Positions 8,864 through 20,794 are shown, counted from the stretch's first letter. The stretch: 64,000 bases of DNA from Sphingobacterium cavernae (GCF_008520265.1 NZ_VIQM01000116.1:46431-110430), one strand, 5' to 3'. Program-made: numbers and translations. Notes: generated from the letters alone by a model not told the origin.

Positions 8864-9947
8864 CTTTTTTCTGTGCTTTTTCTTTCTCTTTTCGTTGAAA
8901 GTCTGCGACCTCTATAATTCGCGGAATACTGCTCTTTGGCGCCATATGCCGTAATTTTTTGAGTTTTTTGCGGTAGCGAATTGCCCTAAATGTTCGATTA
9001 TCTTTGTACAAGTTCCAGTTCATCAGTAATACAGATACCAGCACAATGCCTAAACCTGCGATTTGAAGGATGGTGACTTGATGATCCGAGAAAAAGTAAA
9101 CTAAGGCTAGTGCTACTATTGGATTGACATAAGCATAAGTACTAACTTCTGTTGCTGGTCTTACTTGTAATAACCAAATATAGGAGCTAAATGCCAAAAT
9201 TGATCCCATCAACACGAGATAAATCATAGCGCCCCAATCAGCAGAATGTACTTGTGTATAATCAAATGTGCTGTATTCGCCTTTTATGGATGCCACTAGT
9301 GTAAACGCAATACCTGCCGTCACCATTTGCCAAGCTGTTTTGACCATAACATTTAGTGTTGGTTCTTTCTTTTGGTCAGCAGATCTTGGTTTTTGATTGT
9401 ATTTAGAATACAAAGATCCAATCGTCCAACCAATTGTGCCAAGAACTAATACAACCATGGCTGTGATATTCTGAGATCGTTCTTCGGCAGGAATGGTGTC
9501 TGTCATTAGTTGTTCCGCAAAAAGCATAACTACCCCTGCGAAACCGAAAGCCAGCCCCAATAATGTGGGTATACTAGAGAAATTTTCTTTCCATTTTGGC
9601 TTGTCCAAAACAATAAACCATATCGCAGTAGCGGCGGATAGGATAGATACAATGCCACTAGATATATATTGCTCTGACCAGATAATAGCTGCCATATCCA
9701 CAAAAAGCAATAAGAATCCAATAAAAACGGCTTGCTTGATGTCAGCTCTGTTGAAAATCGTATAGCCTCGCAATTTGCAATAGCCCATCAATAATGTACC
9801 AGCTATTATAAATCGTATAGATCCCAAGACAAATGGTGGAAAAGAGCGTAAAGCTTCCTCAATAAAGAAAAAAGTAGAACCCCATACGATATATACAATC
9901 GCGTAGGCTGCTATAATTTTGGCTAAGGATGCTTTTTTTTCTTCCAT
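8847..9947 (-). CDS. EamA/DMT-superfamily transporter
   Basis: The 366-residue membrane protein has about ten transmembrane helices arranged as two EamA repeats (AYAIVYIVWGSTFFFIEEAL at the start of the first, VLGTIGWTIGSLYSKY in the second). It ends in a long basic cytoplasmic tail after about residue 310 (RYRKKLKKLRHM, then KEKEKAQKKEK). It is a putative metabolite or amino-acid exporter of the inner membrane; the substrate is unknown. Its ATG overlaps the TAA stop of the upstream Lrp-type regulator by one base (TAATG), so the two are translationally coupled and the regulator probably controls export. Confidence 0.88.
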   Translation of the reverse strand: MEEKKASLAKIIAAYAIVYIVWGSTFFFIEEALRSFPPFVLGSIRFIIAGTLLMGYCKLRGYTIFNRADIKQAVFIGFLLLFVDMAAIIWSEQYISSGIVSILSAATAIWFIVLDKPKWKENFSSIPTLLGLAFGFAGVVMLFAEQLMTDTIPAEERSQNITAMVVLVLGTIGWTIGSLYSKYNQKPRSADQKKEPTLNVMVKTAWQMVTAGIAFTLVASIKGEYSTFDYTQVHSADWGAMIYLVLMGSILAFSSYIWLLQVRPATEVSTYAYVNPIVALALVYFFSDHQVTILQIAGLGIVLVSVLLMNWNLYKDNRTFRAIRYRKKLKKLRHMAPKSSIPRIIEVADFQRKEKEKAQKKEKSIS

Positions 9948-10429
9948 TATGCGTTTGGATTTGGAATAACTAATTTTTGTTCTTCTTTTACGGTTTCTAA
10001 TACAATCGTGGTGCGTGTGGATATGATACCTTCGATTTTTCCCAACGTATTACGCATTAAATCCACTAAGCCAGCAGCGTCATTTGTGCGGACTTTGATT
10101 AGGTAACCATCATCACCTGCGATATCGTGTACTTCTTGTACTTCTGGAATTTCGGCTAAGGTGTAAGCGACACCTTGCTCGCCAATGATATCCGAAGTTT
10201 TGATAAAGATGAAAGAAAGTAAATTTTGATCTAATGCAGATGGGTTGATCTTTGCATTATACTGTAGAATAACTTCTTTTTGTTCTAATTTTTTAACACG
10301 CTCCAAAATAGCTGAAGGCGCCATGCCCAATTCGCGCGCAATATCCGCATTATTTGTACGGGCATTGTTTTGCATAATGCGCAATATTTGGTAATCAATG
10401 TTGTCGAGTGAAATTTCTAATTTTCCCAT
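9947..10429 (-). CDS. Lrp/AsnC family transcriptional regulator
   Basis: The 160-residue protein has an N-terminal winged helix-turn-helix (DYQILRIMQNNARTNNADIA, then LGMAPSAILERVKKLE) and a C-terminal RAM ligand-binding domain (VHDIAGDDGYLIKVRTND). Such proteins sense amino acids. The gene is first in a two-gene unit with the EamA transporter, a common Lrp-exporter arrangement. Its promoter lies in the 107 AT-rich bases shared with the divergent upstream region of the FAD/Fe-S gene. Confidence 0.92.
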   Translation of the reverse strand: MGKLEISLDNIDYQILRIMQNNARTNNADIARELGMAPSAILERVKKLEQKEVILQYNAKINPSALDQNLLSFIFIKTSDIIGEQGVAYTLAEIPEVQEVHDIAGDDGYLIKVRTNDAAGLVDLMRNTLGKIEGIISTRTTIVLETVKEEQKLVIPNPNA

Positions 10430-10674
10430 AATTCTGCAAATTTACTAAATATCAGAATATAATTCAAATTATAATTTAAAATAAAGAATATAATTCAGCG
10501 GCAGGTAAAGTGTTTTTATTGTTGTTTAATAAGTAGTTGTATGGCCGGATTTGCGCTTTTGTGCGTTATTTAAAAACAAACACGAAAAAACATAAATATT
10601 TACCAGCAATTACTATCAAAAATAACATACTTTATGTAGATTTGTTATGTTATTGCACATTTTTTACCAAAAGT

Positions 10675-13590
10675 ATGTTACTGTCTTTAGAAAAACTGAA
10701 TACTGAATTAGAGGGGGAGTTGTATTTTCAAGAAAACAATCCTAAACACCAAACTATATTAGTGGCTTATTCAACAGATGCCTCTGTGTATCAAGAAAAA
10801 CCATTAGCTGTAGCTATACCACATACCAAGTCAGATTTGCTTAAATTGATTGCTTATGCAAATGCAAATCATGTGACCTTGATTCCGCGTACTGCTGGAA
10901 CTTCATTAGCGGGACAAGTGGTAGGAAAAGGCATTGTGGTGGATGTATCTAAGTTTTTCAACCAAATACTAGAAGTTAACGAAAAGGAACAATGGGCGCG
11001 CGTACAACCAGGCGTTATTCGTGATGATTTGAATGCTTACTTGAAAAATTTTGGATTAATGTTTGGTCCCGAAACTTCTACTGCAAATCGTGCAATGGTG
11101 GGGGGAATGATCGGCAATAACTCATCGGGTTTGCACTCAATTGTCTGGGGCGATACACGCGAAAATCTATTGGAAGCAAATGTTTTATTGAATGATGGTA
11201 CAGAGGTTGTTTTCAAAGAGTTAAATCCGAAAGAATATTTTACTAAGTTAGCGAAAAAAGATCGTGAAGGCGAAATTTATCGTCAACTGAACGACATCAT
11301 CACTAACAAAGAAAATATTGAAATTATAAATTTGGGCTATCCGAAAAAAGATATTACCCGCCGAAATACTGGCTATGCACTCGATTATTTAGTGGATACG
11401 AACCAACCCTTTAACCTGTGTAATTTGTTAGCTGGCTCGGAGGGGACAATTGGTATTGTCACGGAAGCAAAAATTCAATTAAGACCGTTACCGCCAAAAG
11501 AAATCGGTTTGTTGTGCGTGCATTTTGCGGATATGGTGGAATGTATGCACGGGAATGTTGTCGCATTATCGCATAATCCCGAAGCATCAGAATTGGTCGA
11601 CAAATATATATTAGATTTTACTGTAGGACATCCAACCTATCAATATAACCGCTTTTTCATTCAAGGTGATCCGCAAGCGTTGTTAATCATAGAATTCAGA
11701 GCGGATTCTGAAGAAGAAATTATTCGTCTGGCTGAGGCTCTGAAACAAGATTTAATCAGCAAAGGATTAGGCTATGCTTATCCATTGGTATTGGGTGCTG
11801 CGCAATGTAATCTGGTTTGGGATGTCCGTAAAGCTGGACTTGGTCTGATTCGTAATCTCCCTGGTGACGAGCAGCCTGTCAATTTAATTGAGGATTGTGC
11901 GGTGTCTCCATCGGATCTTCCTGCCTATGTCGCTGATGTGCAGCAATTATTAAAGGACGAGGGTGTTCACGCTTCGTACTATGCGCATGCAGGAGCAGGA
12001 GAATTACATATTGAACCTTTTGTAAATCTAAAATCTCCAGAAGGTCGTCGTCAATTTCGCTCGATTTTAGAAAAAACAACGGATTTGGTGTTGAAATATA
12101 ATGGTTCATTGAGTGGTGAGCACGGTGATGGTCGTTTGCGCGGTGAATTTATAGGAAAAGTATTGGGTGAAAAGGTATACGCCTTGTTGCAGGATGTTAA
12201 AAATATCTTCGACCCTAAAGGAATTTTCAATGCCAATAAGATTGTCAATACGCCACCTATGGACACGTCTTTACGCTATGATAAAGTCGTGGATGGTAAA
12301 GAAATCAAAACATATTTTGATTTCACAAAAGATGAAAGCATTCTGCGTCTAGCAGAGAAATGTTCGGGATCGGGCGATTGTCGTAAAACTGAAATTTCAG
12401 GTGGTACAATGTGTCCTTCGTTCATGGCGACACGTAATGAGAAAGATACGACACGTGCACGTGCCAATATGTTGCGTCAGTTTTTGACAAATTCGACAAA
12501 ACAAAATCGTTTTGATCACGAAGAGATCAAGGAAGTGATGGATTTGTGTTTGAGCTGTAAAGGTTGTAAAACAGAATGCCCTTCGAGTGTGGATGTTGCC
12601 AAGATGAAAGCAGAATTTCTACAGCATTATTACGATGCGAATGGCGCGCCGTTCCGTTCGAAAGTCATTGCTAATTTTACGAAATCCCAACAATTGGGCT
12701 CACTAGTAGCTCCTTTATACAACTTTTTCGCACAAAACAAATTTACGTCAGGTATAATAAAGCAAGTTGTTGGATTTGCGCCTGATCGTTCTTTGCCTGA
12801 AGTATCAGGAATCACATTGAAACAGTGGTTGAAGAAACAAAATACAGCAACATCTAAGCGCAAAGTGTATTTGTTCTGTGATGAATTTACGGATTATAAC
12901 GACACAAGTGTTGGGCAGACAGCCTACAAGCTATTGACGGCTTTGGGTTATGAGGTTTTATTTGCGCCGCACAAAGAAAGTGGACGTACGTATTTATCAA
13001 AAGGTTTCGTGAAAGCCGCGAAGAAACTGGCGAACACGAATGTGTCGATGTTGAAAGATAAAATATCATCAGACACGCCACTTTTAGGTGTTGAGCCTTC
13101 AGCCATAATAACTTTCCGTGATGAATATTTGACGTTAGTGGACGCAGATTTGAAACTTGATGCACAAAAAATTGCAGCTAATACTTTCATGGTAGATGAA
13201 TTTTTAGCGCAAGAAATCGATAAAGGTCATATTCATGCGGAGCAATTTTCGGCAGAAAAGCAACATATAAAACTACATGGTCACTGTTACCAAAAGGCTT
13301 TTCATTTGGTTGGATATACCGAAAAGGTATTATCACTTCCTTCAAATTACACGGTCGAAGTAATTCCTTCGGGTTGTTGTGGTATGGCAGGATCATTCGG
13401 TTACGAGAAGGAGCATTATGAAATTTCGATGAAAGTAGCAGAATTGGTATTGTTGCCAGCAGTTCGATCAGCGAATGCGGATACAATTATTGCGGCAGCA
13501 GGAACTTCGTGTCGTCACCAAATTAAAGATGGTGCAGCGCGTAAATCGTATCATCCAGTCGAAATTTTATATAATGCTTTAATTAAATAA
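10675..13590 (+). CDS. FAD-linked oxidase / Fe-S (CCG-domain) fusion dehydrogenase, D-2-hydroxyacid type
   Basis: The frame is open from a TTG at 10537, but the ATG at 10675 (MLLSLEKLNTELEGEL) is the natural start and gives 971 residues. Domains: FAD_binding_4/PCMH domain (about 30-270; TLIPRTAGTSLAGQ, MVGGMIGNNSSG), FAD-oxidase C-terminal domain (to about 540; GSLSGEHGDGRLRGE), two 4Fe-4S motifs (Cys-rich CSGSGDCRK near 562 and CLSCKGCKTECP near 624), and a C-terminal CCG domain (GHCYQKAFH, SGCCGMAGSFGYEKEH near 900). It is a GlcD-GlcF-like single chain that oxidises a D-2-hydroxy acid such as lactate, glycolate or 2-hydroxyglutarate; the substrate is not readable from sequence. Confidence 0.92.
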   Translation: MLLSLEKLNTELEGELYFQENNPKHQTILVAYSTDASVYQEKPLAVAIPHTKSDLLKLIAYANANHVTLIPRTAGTSLAGQVVGKGIVVDVSKFFNQILEVNEKEQWARVQPGVIRDDLNAYLKNFGLMFGPETSTANRAMVGGMIGNNSSGLHSIVWGDTRENLLEANVLLNDGTEVVFKELNPKEYFTKLAKKDREGEIYRQLNDIITNKENIEIINLGYPKKDITRRNTGYALDYLVDTNQPFNLCNLLAGSEGTIGIVTEAKIQLRPLPPKEIGLLCVHFADMVECMHGNVVALSHNPEASELVDKYILDFTVGHPTYQYNRFFIQGDPQALLIIEFRADSEEEIIRLAEALKQDLISKGLGYAYPLVLGAAQCNLVWDVRKAGLGLIRNLPGDEQPVNLIEDCAVSPSDLPAYVADVQQLLKDEGVHASYYAHAGAGELHIEPFVNLKSPEGRRQFRSILEKTTDLVLKYNGSLSGEHGDGRLRGEFIGKVLGEKVYALLQDVKNIFDPKGIFNANKIVNTPPMDTSLRYDKVVDGKEIKTYFDFTKDESILRLAEKCSGSGDCRKTEISGGTMCPSFMATRNEKDTTRARANMLRQFLTNSTKQNRFDHEEIKEVMDLCLSCKGCKTECPSSVDVAKMKAEFLQHYYDANGAPFRSKVIANFTKSQQLGSLVAPLYNFFAQNKFTSGIIKQVVGFAPDRSLPEVSGITLKQWLKKQNTATSKRKVYLFCDEFTDYNDTSVGQTAYKLLTALGYEVLFAPHKESGRTYLSKGFVKAAKKLANTNVSMLKDKISSDTPLLGVEPSAIITFRDEYLTLVDADLKLDAQKIAANTFMVDEFLAQEIDKGHIHAEQFSAEKQHIKLHGHCYQKAFHLVGYTEKVLSLPSNYTVEVIPSGCCGMAGSFGYEKEHYEISMKVAELVLLPAVRSANADTIIAAAGTSCRHQIKDGAARKSYHPVEILYNALIK

Positions 13591-13633
13591 AACTTTATTG
13601 TAATTTGAATGCTTTAACTAGTAAAGTAAAACT

Positions 13634-14260
13634 ATGAAAGCTATAAAATCCATATTTGCGACAGGCGTAATTACTGCTTTGATTTTATCGAGTTGTGGTA
13701 ATTCCACTAATTCAGAGAAGTCTAGCAATACAGCCCCTTCTTTAGAGAAATTAACAAACGACAAGGCTGCAGTCAAGCAACAGTTGTTTTTACGTATTGT
13801 GGATGAGTCTCAAACAGATTCGTCACACGTGTATGTTGCAAAATCAGTTTTTGAGCAAGATACGGTAGGTTTGCAAGTCGAAGTTCTCAAAAATATCACA
13901 CCAGGTGTGAATGGACAAGGTAGACCTGTAGAAGATGGATTTGTAAAAGGTGCGATCAAACTGTCTTCAATTGGCGCAGAATCGGATGCTTTAGTGAAAT
14001 CTTTAGCAACAATCTTTGGAGCGGAATCTGCTGGAGCTTTCGCGAGTTCAACCATCTTACCAACAGTATTCTCGTCGAACACCGTAGCTGTAGATTTAAG
14101 TACAAAGTCTACGTATAGCTTTAAATTATTCTTTGACAATGCTGTAGCTGAACCAGCTGAAGTGTTTGCAACATTGGATTTGTACAAAAGATCTTTTGAA
14201 ATAGGTGAAAAGGACGCTTCGTATAGAATTGGATTACTTTCTGCATTAGAAGGAAAATAA
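13634..14260 (+). CDS. Lipoprotein of unknown function
   Basis: The 208-residue protein has a clear lipoprotein signal ending in ALILSSCGN (Cys near residue 21), a Ser/Asn-rich linker, then one small domain. I do not recognise the family. The mature part alternates beta-rich segments (QLFLRIVDESQTDSSHVYVA) with a Gly/Ala/Ser-rich segment. It follows the dehydrogenase by 43 bp and may be cotranscribed; a large inverted repeat lies just downstream. Confidence 0.75.
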   Translation: MKAIKSIFATGVITALILSSCGNSTNSEKSSNTAPSLEKLTNDKAAVKQQLFLRIVDESQTDSSHVYVAKSVFEQDTVGLQVEVLKNITPGVNGQGRPVEDGFVKGAIKLSSIGAESDALVKSLATIFGAESAGAFASSTILPTVFSSNTVAVDLSTKSTYSFKLFFDNAVAEPAEVFATLDLYKRSFEIGEKDASYRIGLLSALEGK

Positions 14261-14267
14261 AATATTC

Positions 14268-14336
14268 AAACTGTCTGCTATATTATAATATGATTTCGAT
14301 TTTATTATGGAATCTATTTTGGATAGCAGACAGTTT
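14268..14336. terminator. Large hairpin between convergent genes
   Basis: A 14-bp perfect inverted repeat (aaactgtctgctat / atagcagacagttt) encloses 41 bp of AT-rich DNA. It abuts the stop codon of the minus-strand MocR gene. It probably terminates both genes, although the loop is unusually long. Confidence 0.6.
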
Positions 14337-15817
14337 TATTTATAGACATCCTCATATATAGCTTTACTCAAAAAGTTTATTGCTTCTTCCGCTTCAGTTT
14401 CTGTTAAATGTGCAAACCCCAAGCGCATTCCCGTTAAATTTTGATTTTGATACAATAAATAATTTGGAAGAGTAAGGCCTTTCGATAGACAATATTTTGC
14501 AATAGATAATAATGGTATTTGCTTGCTAAATTGAATCCAAAATGCCAATCCCATTTCTGGTTTTTCAAAATGAAGATTTTTTTCTAGATATTGTTCCAAG
14601 AGCAAAGAAAAATTATCCCGACGCTTATGGTAAATTTTAGTCAATTTTTCGAGTTGTCGAAGTAGAAATCCTTCTTTGATGAATTCTGCTAATGTTTCGT
14701 CAATTACGTAAGTTGATGAGGACTGACTTATTTTTTTAACTTTTGAAAGCTCCGTAATCAAGTTTTCTGGAGCAATAACGAATCCGAGATCATAAGGATG
14801 TGGCAATAAATTCTTAAAAGAATTTACATAAATAACCCAACCTTGTGCATCTATACTTTTTAAGGTGTTTGGAGGCGTCTTTGTGAACACGAAATCCGTA
14901 TTATTGTCATCTTCAATTATTGCAAATTGATATTGTTGGGACAAGGTCAGCAGCTTACTTTTACTGGTTTGTGATAGTGCAGTAGTCGTGGGGTATAGGC
15001 TATTTGTTTGTATGTAAAGTGCACGAATTGTCTCGTATTGGAGAATATCTTCCAAATGATGTATATCAATTCCTTGCGAATTTGTTTTGACTGTGATCAA
15101 GTCCACTCGTCTTTCTTTTAATTTCATATTCACTTCAAAATTGCCAAGTTGAGGGACAATAACTTTGTCGTTTGGTCTAAGGAGAGTGTGAAAAATATTT
15201 TGAATAGCCAGTTGATTATTCTGAAAAGTGACTATTTGATTTGTTTGAATGGCTAATCTTTTTGTAATATATAAGTAGTTTTGAAGTTGATTTTTCAAAC
15301 TCGTACTTTCTGTATATAAATCTTTGTTTAGCCGTCTGGAAGTGCTTTTTTTGCTAGAAGCTGCACTGAAAATTTGATTTAAACTTTTTAAATTACTTAA
15401 TCTATAATCCGGAGTTCCGTCTGTAAAATACAAATCCGTCTGTATGGATTGATAAGGTGAGTCCAACACATAATTTGTATCTACAGGAAATGCAGTTTTA
15501 GTTGGAGTGTTATTTGTTTCTATTGGTTGCTGTGTTTTAGATTTTATCTTTTTCGACGAAACAAAAGCACCCTTTTGAGGTATAATATCTACCCAACCTT
15601 GAGCGGAAAGCTCTTCGTATGCAGCTACTGTAGTCTGGCGATGAACATACAATTTTTCGCTTAGCGTCCGAGTTCCTGGAAGTTTTTCTCCAGTTTTAAT
15701 AGCTTTGGTATGAATGGCATTAATGATTCCCTGCGCAATTTGTAAATAAAGAGCTGTAGAATCTTGTTTATTTAATTTTATAAAAGTGATTATACTTTGT
15801 AAAACTGGACTGTTCAT
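14336..15817 (-). CDS. MocR/PdxR-type regulator (GntR HTH plus aminotransferase-like domain) with altered PLP pocket
   Basis: The 493-residue protein has a GntR winged helix at residues 20-85 (LPGTRTLSEKLYVHRQTTVA) joined to a fold-type-I aminotransferase-like domain. In active PLP-binding members the lysine lies in a TFSK-S/T-L segment; here the aligned stretch reads NSFKNLLPHPYDLGF, with Asn at the Lys position and a Lys one residue earlier (near 333). The usual EDDYDSEF reads EDDNNTDF, so the PLP-stacking Tyr is also lost. The C-terminal carboxylate-binding GMRLGFAHL is kept. It is divergent from a TonB-dependent receptor and probably regulates it. Confidence 0.87.
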   Translation of the reverse strand: MNSPVLQSIITFIKLNKQDSTALYLQIAQGIINAIHTKAIKTGEKLPGTRTLSEKLYVHRQTTVAAYEELSAQGWVDIIPQKGAFVSSKKIKSKTQQPIETNNTPTKTAFPVDTNYVLDSPYQSIQTDLYFTDGTPDYRLSNLKSLNQIFSAASSKKSTSRRLNKDLYTESTSLKNQLQNYLYITKRLAIQTNQIVTFQNNQLAIQNIFHTLLRPNDKVIVPQLGNFEVNMKLKERRVDLITVKTNSQGIDIHHLEDILQYETIRALYIQTNSLYPTTTALSQTSKSKLLTLSQQYQFAIIEDDNNTDFVFTKTPPNTLKSIDAQGWVIYVNSFKNLLPHPYDLGFVIAPENLITELSKVKKISQSSSTYVIDETLAEFIKEGFLLRQLEKLTKIYHKRRDNFSLLLEQYLEKNLHFEKPEMGLAFWIQFSKQIPLLSIAKYCLSKGLTLPNYLLYQNQNLTGMRLGFAHLTETEAEEAINFLSKAIYEDVYK

Positions 15818-15891
15818 TATATTTAAACTGGACTATATTATTTGACTTGAAAGATAGCATTTTTGCAGCACTAAAAATAATTATTAGCTAT

Positions 15892-17790
15892 ATGCAGATG
15901 TATAAATCGAGTTTAATTCTTTGTAGCGTTTTGTTAGCACAAAGTTCTTTTGGTCAGGATAATAAAGTTTTACGTACGGATTCTATTTCCGAAGTTGTAA
16001 TAGCAGAAAATAGGCTACAAATTCCATTTAACGAAAGAAATAAAAATATAGAAATCATTACGAAAGAAGAAATTGCCAAACTTTCTGTGAAATCTGTAAA
16101 TGAGGTGCTTGCCTATATGGATGGCGTGGATGTCCGCCAGCGTGGGCCTTTTGGTACACAGGCAGACATAAGTATTGACGGCGGCACGTTTGAACAAGCC
16201 TTAATTTTGCTGAATGGCATAAAAATTTCTGATCCGCAGACTGGTCATCATACCATGAATATTCCGGTAGCCTTGGATGCGATCGAGCGCATTGAGGTGC
16301 TGCGTGGACCTATGGCACGTGTGTATGGTATTAATGCGCTTACTGGCGCGATTAACATTGTGACGAAATCTTTCACGAAGAATTCGCTGTCTGTACATTT
16401 ACAAAGCGGTTCTTCTTTTGAAAATAAGGAAGAGGGTGATGGGAAAGGAAAATATTGGGGTGGAGGAGCTCAAGTCGTTGGTCATGTCGGAAATGAGCAA
16501 TTCCACAATCTGATTTCTTTTTCTACCCAAAAATCGAATGGACAACGTTATAACAGTTCCACAGAAGATATACGCGCCTATTACCAAGGTGCATTTGAGG
16601 TAAATAAATCAAATTCATTAGATTGGTCAGCTGGTTATATTGCCAATGAATTTGGAGCAAATGGTTATTATGCTGCGCCAGGCGACAAGGAATCCTATGA
16701 ATTGGTGAAGACTTTTATGGCTCATTTTTCCACGAAACATTATATAGGTGAGAAGTTTTACATCAGCCCACGCGTTTCTAATCGATATAATACAGACGAT
16801 TACCGTTATTTCCGAAATGATCTAAGTAAAGCGCGCTCAGAACATAAGAACAACGCTTTGTCATTCGAGTTGAATAGTAGATTGACTACGAATATTGGTG
16901 ATTTTGGACTAGGATTGGAATTGCGAGACGAGGATATTAAAAGTACGAATTTAGGTAATCACGAACGTGAAAATTTAGGTTCTTATTTAGAATACAGAAC
17001 TACATTGCTTCCGAAAATTACGTTGCATTTGGGTGCTTACAGTAATTATAACAGTCAGTATGGTTGGGAATTATTTCCGGGGGTAGATGTAGGTTATCAA
17101 TTTGTTCCAAATTGGAAATTGAATGTAAATGTAGGCAAAAGTCAGCGTGTACCATCTTTTACGGATTTGTACCTCAAGCAACCAGCTAATATTGGAAATC
17201 CTGAATTACGATCGGAATATGCGTGGCAGTATGAGTCATCCTTGCAAGGTAAAATAGGTGAAACGCAATTGGAAATACGTTACTTTTACCGTGATATTAA
17301 TGATTTTGTAGACTGGACTAAGAATGCTGGAAATACTACTGATCCTACTGAAATCAGTAAAATTCCATATCAACCTTCAAATTTAGGAAATCAGAAGATG
17401 CATGGTGTTAGTGTTTCTGTGAGTCGTACGTATATTTTACAACAAGACAGAACACTTAAGTATAGTTTGGGTTACAATAATCTATCGCCGGAAGAGTTGA
17501 CGTATCAAACTGGAATAATTTCGAAATATGTGCTAGAGAGTTTGAAACATCAAGCTTTGCTTCGAATAATTTACAGTGCGCCAAATTGGGAATTTAGTAC
17601 GGGTAATCGTTGGATTAAACGGGAATTAAATGATCCCTACTTTGTATCGGATGTAAGATTAGGTTACAAGTTGAAGCAGTGGAACGTGTATACAGATATT
17701 ACGAATATTGCAAATGCTTCATACAAAGAATCAGGAGCTGTTGTGATGCCGAAGCGATGGTTCACTTTGGGTCTTAGATACGCTTTATAG
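15892..17790 (+). CDS. TonB-dependent outer-membrane receptor, BtuB-like
   Basis: I take ATG 15892 (or 15898) rather than the TTG at 15847, because MYKSSLILCSVLLAQSSFGQ is then a complete signal peptide; length about 632 residues. A plug domain (about 40-150; ERIEVLRGPMARVYGINALTGA) precedes a 22-strand beta-barrel ending in an aromatic residue region (RWFTLGLRYAL). The segments SQRVPSFTDLYLKQ and NPELRSEYAWQYE are typical of the BtuB/FepA-like group. It imports a nutrient such as cobalamin, a siderophore or another cofactor; the substrate is not determined. There is no SusD partner. The divergent MocR-type regulator lies 74 bp upstream. Confidence 0.9.
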   Translation: MQMYKSSLILCSVLLAQSSFGQDNKVLRTDSISEVVIAENRLQIPFNERNKNIEIITKEEIAKLSVKSVNEVLAYMDGVDVRQRGPFGTQADISIDGGTFEQALILLNGIKISDPQTGHHTMNIPVALDAIERIEVLRGPMARVYGINALTGAINIVTKSFTKNSLSVHLQSGSSFENKEEGDGKGKYWGGGAQVVGHVGNEQFHNLISFSTQKSNGQRYNSSTEDIRAYYQGAFEVNKSNSLDWSAGYIANEFGANGYYAAPGDKESYELVKTFMAHFSTKHYIGEKFYISPRVSNRYNTDDYRYFRNDLSKARSEHKNNALSFELNSRLTTNIGDFGLGLELRDEDIKSTNLGNHERENLGSYLEYRTTLLPKITLHLGAYSNYNSQYGWELFPGVDVGYQFVPNWKLNVNVGKSQRVPSFTDLYLKQPANIGNPELRSEYAWQYESSLQGKIGETQLEIRYFYRDINDFVDWTKNAGNTTDPTEISKIPYQPSNLGNQKMHGVSVSVSRTYILQQDRTLKYSLGYNNLSPEELTYQTGIISKYVLESLKHQALLRIIYSAPNWEFSTGNRWIKRELNDPYFVSDVRLGYKLKQWNVYTDITNIANASYKESGAVVMPKRWFTLGLRYAL

Positions 17791-17896
17791 AGTCAAAATA
17801 CCTATTCATTGGTATTATTTGCTTGTGGTTTTATTCGTAGGTTTGAGTAGTTTAAAACGCTACGACCAATTAATTGTAAGTTTAAATTATTTCACA

Positions 17897-17929
17897 CAAA
17901 AAAGCATCTGAATTTCAGATGCTTTTTGT
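17897..17929. terminator. Terminator between TonB-dependent receptor and gapA
   Basis: The stem aaaaaagcatctga / tcagatgctttttg has a 3-nt loop between convergent genes, with A and T runs on either side, so it can serve both strands. Confidence 0.85.
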
Positions 17930-17947
17930 ATGTAAAGACTGGTTTAC

Positions 17948-19802
<1,855 letters not shown>

Positions 19803-19810
19803 ATGGAATA

Positions 19811-20794
19811 TTATTTGTTCATAATGTTTGCGATTTCTAACAATTCATCGTCCAACTTGAACTCTTTATTGTTTAACGCTTCTTCTAATGGAGTTATTAT
19901 CATTTGGTTGCCACGGATACCAATTGTGCCACGCGTATTGCCTTTCAATAATTCATTTACAGCAGTATATCCCATGCGTGTAGCGAGTACTCTGTCGAAG
20001 CTCGATGGAGAACCTCCACGTTGCAAATGCCCTAAGATACTAACTTTTATGTCAAGATGATTAATTTTTTCTTTTACAATTTTTGCTACATTGTATGCAC
20101 CACCATTTTTATCACCTTCTGCGATGATGACGATCATAGATGTTTTTTGGCGTGCTTCCGCAAATTCCAATTCTTCTATTAGGTTGTCAATACCCGAATT
20201 TAATTCAGGCAGTAGGATGGATTCTGCACCACCACCTACACCGGCATTCAATGCAATACATCCCGAATCTCTACCCATTACTTCTACGAAGAAAACGCGA
20301 TTGTGCGAGGACGCTGTGTCACGAATTTTGTCAATAGCCTCTATTACGGTATTATTTGCAGTATCGTATCCTAATGTATAATCTGTGCCGTATAGATCGT
20401 TATCAATAGTTCCTGGTATACACATTACAGGAATGTCAAATTCTTTAGAGAAAAAATCTGCACCAGTAAAAGTACCGTCACCGCCGATAGCCACCAAAGC
20501 ATCTATTCCTTCTGCTTTAAGATTTTCGTAAGCCTTTTGTCTACCTTCTTTGGTCTTAAACTCTAAGCAACGAGCTGATTTTAATATTGTACCACCCTTT
20601 TGTATGATTGAACTTACCGAACGACGGTTCATGTCTACAAAAGAACCATCGATTAAGCCTTGATATCCATGATAAATTCCAGTAACAGCTATATTGTTAT
20701 AAATAGCAGTTCTCACTACCGCTCTGATTGCGGCATTCATGCCAGGTGCGTCACCACCTGATGTAAAAACTCCAATTCTTTTAATATTTTTCAA
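19811..20794 (-). CDS. pfkA: ATP-dependent 6-phosphofructokinase
   Basis: The 327-residue enzyme has all classical PfkA motifs: TSGGDAPGMNAAIRAVV near residue 11, GGDGTFTGA near 103 (the Gly rather than Lys after GGDG favours ATP over pyrophosphate), PGTIDNDLYGTDYTLGYDTA with the catalytic Asp near 128, and EVMGRDSGCIAL near 165. It phosphorylates fructose-6-phosphate. It leads the pfkA/kinase-like/gapA unit; 257 bp of AT-rich DNA upstream separate it from a divergent Nudix-type regulator gene. Confidence 0.97.
   Translation of the reverse strand: MKNIKRIGVFTSGGDAPGMNAAIRAVVRTAIYNNIAVTGIYHGYQGLIDGSFVDMNRRSVSSIIQKGGTILKSARCLEFKTKEGRQKAYENLKAEGIDALVAIGGDGTFTGADFFSKEFDIPVMCIPGTIDNDLYGTDYTLGYDTANNTVIEAIDKIRDTASSHNRVFFVEVMGRDSGCIALNAGVGGGAESILLPELNSGIDNLIEELEFAEARQKTSMIVIIAEGDKNGGAYNVAKIVKEKINHLDIKVSILGHLQRGGSPSSFDRVLATRMGYTAVNELLKGNTRGTIGIRGNQMIITPLEEALNNKEFKLDDELLEIANIMNK

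Noticed and set aside
17791..17911. Short hydrophobic frame (YYLLVVLFVGLSSLKRYDQ) after the TonB-dependent receptor gene
   Set aside because: There is no ATG or GTG with a ribosome site in a sensible place and it ends inside the terminator stem; probably chance.
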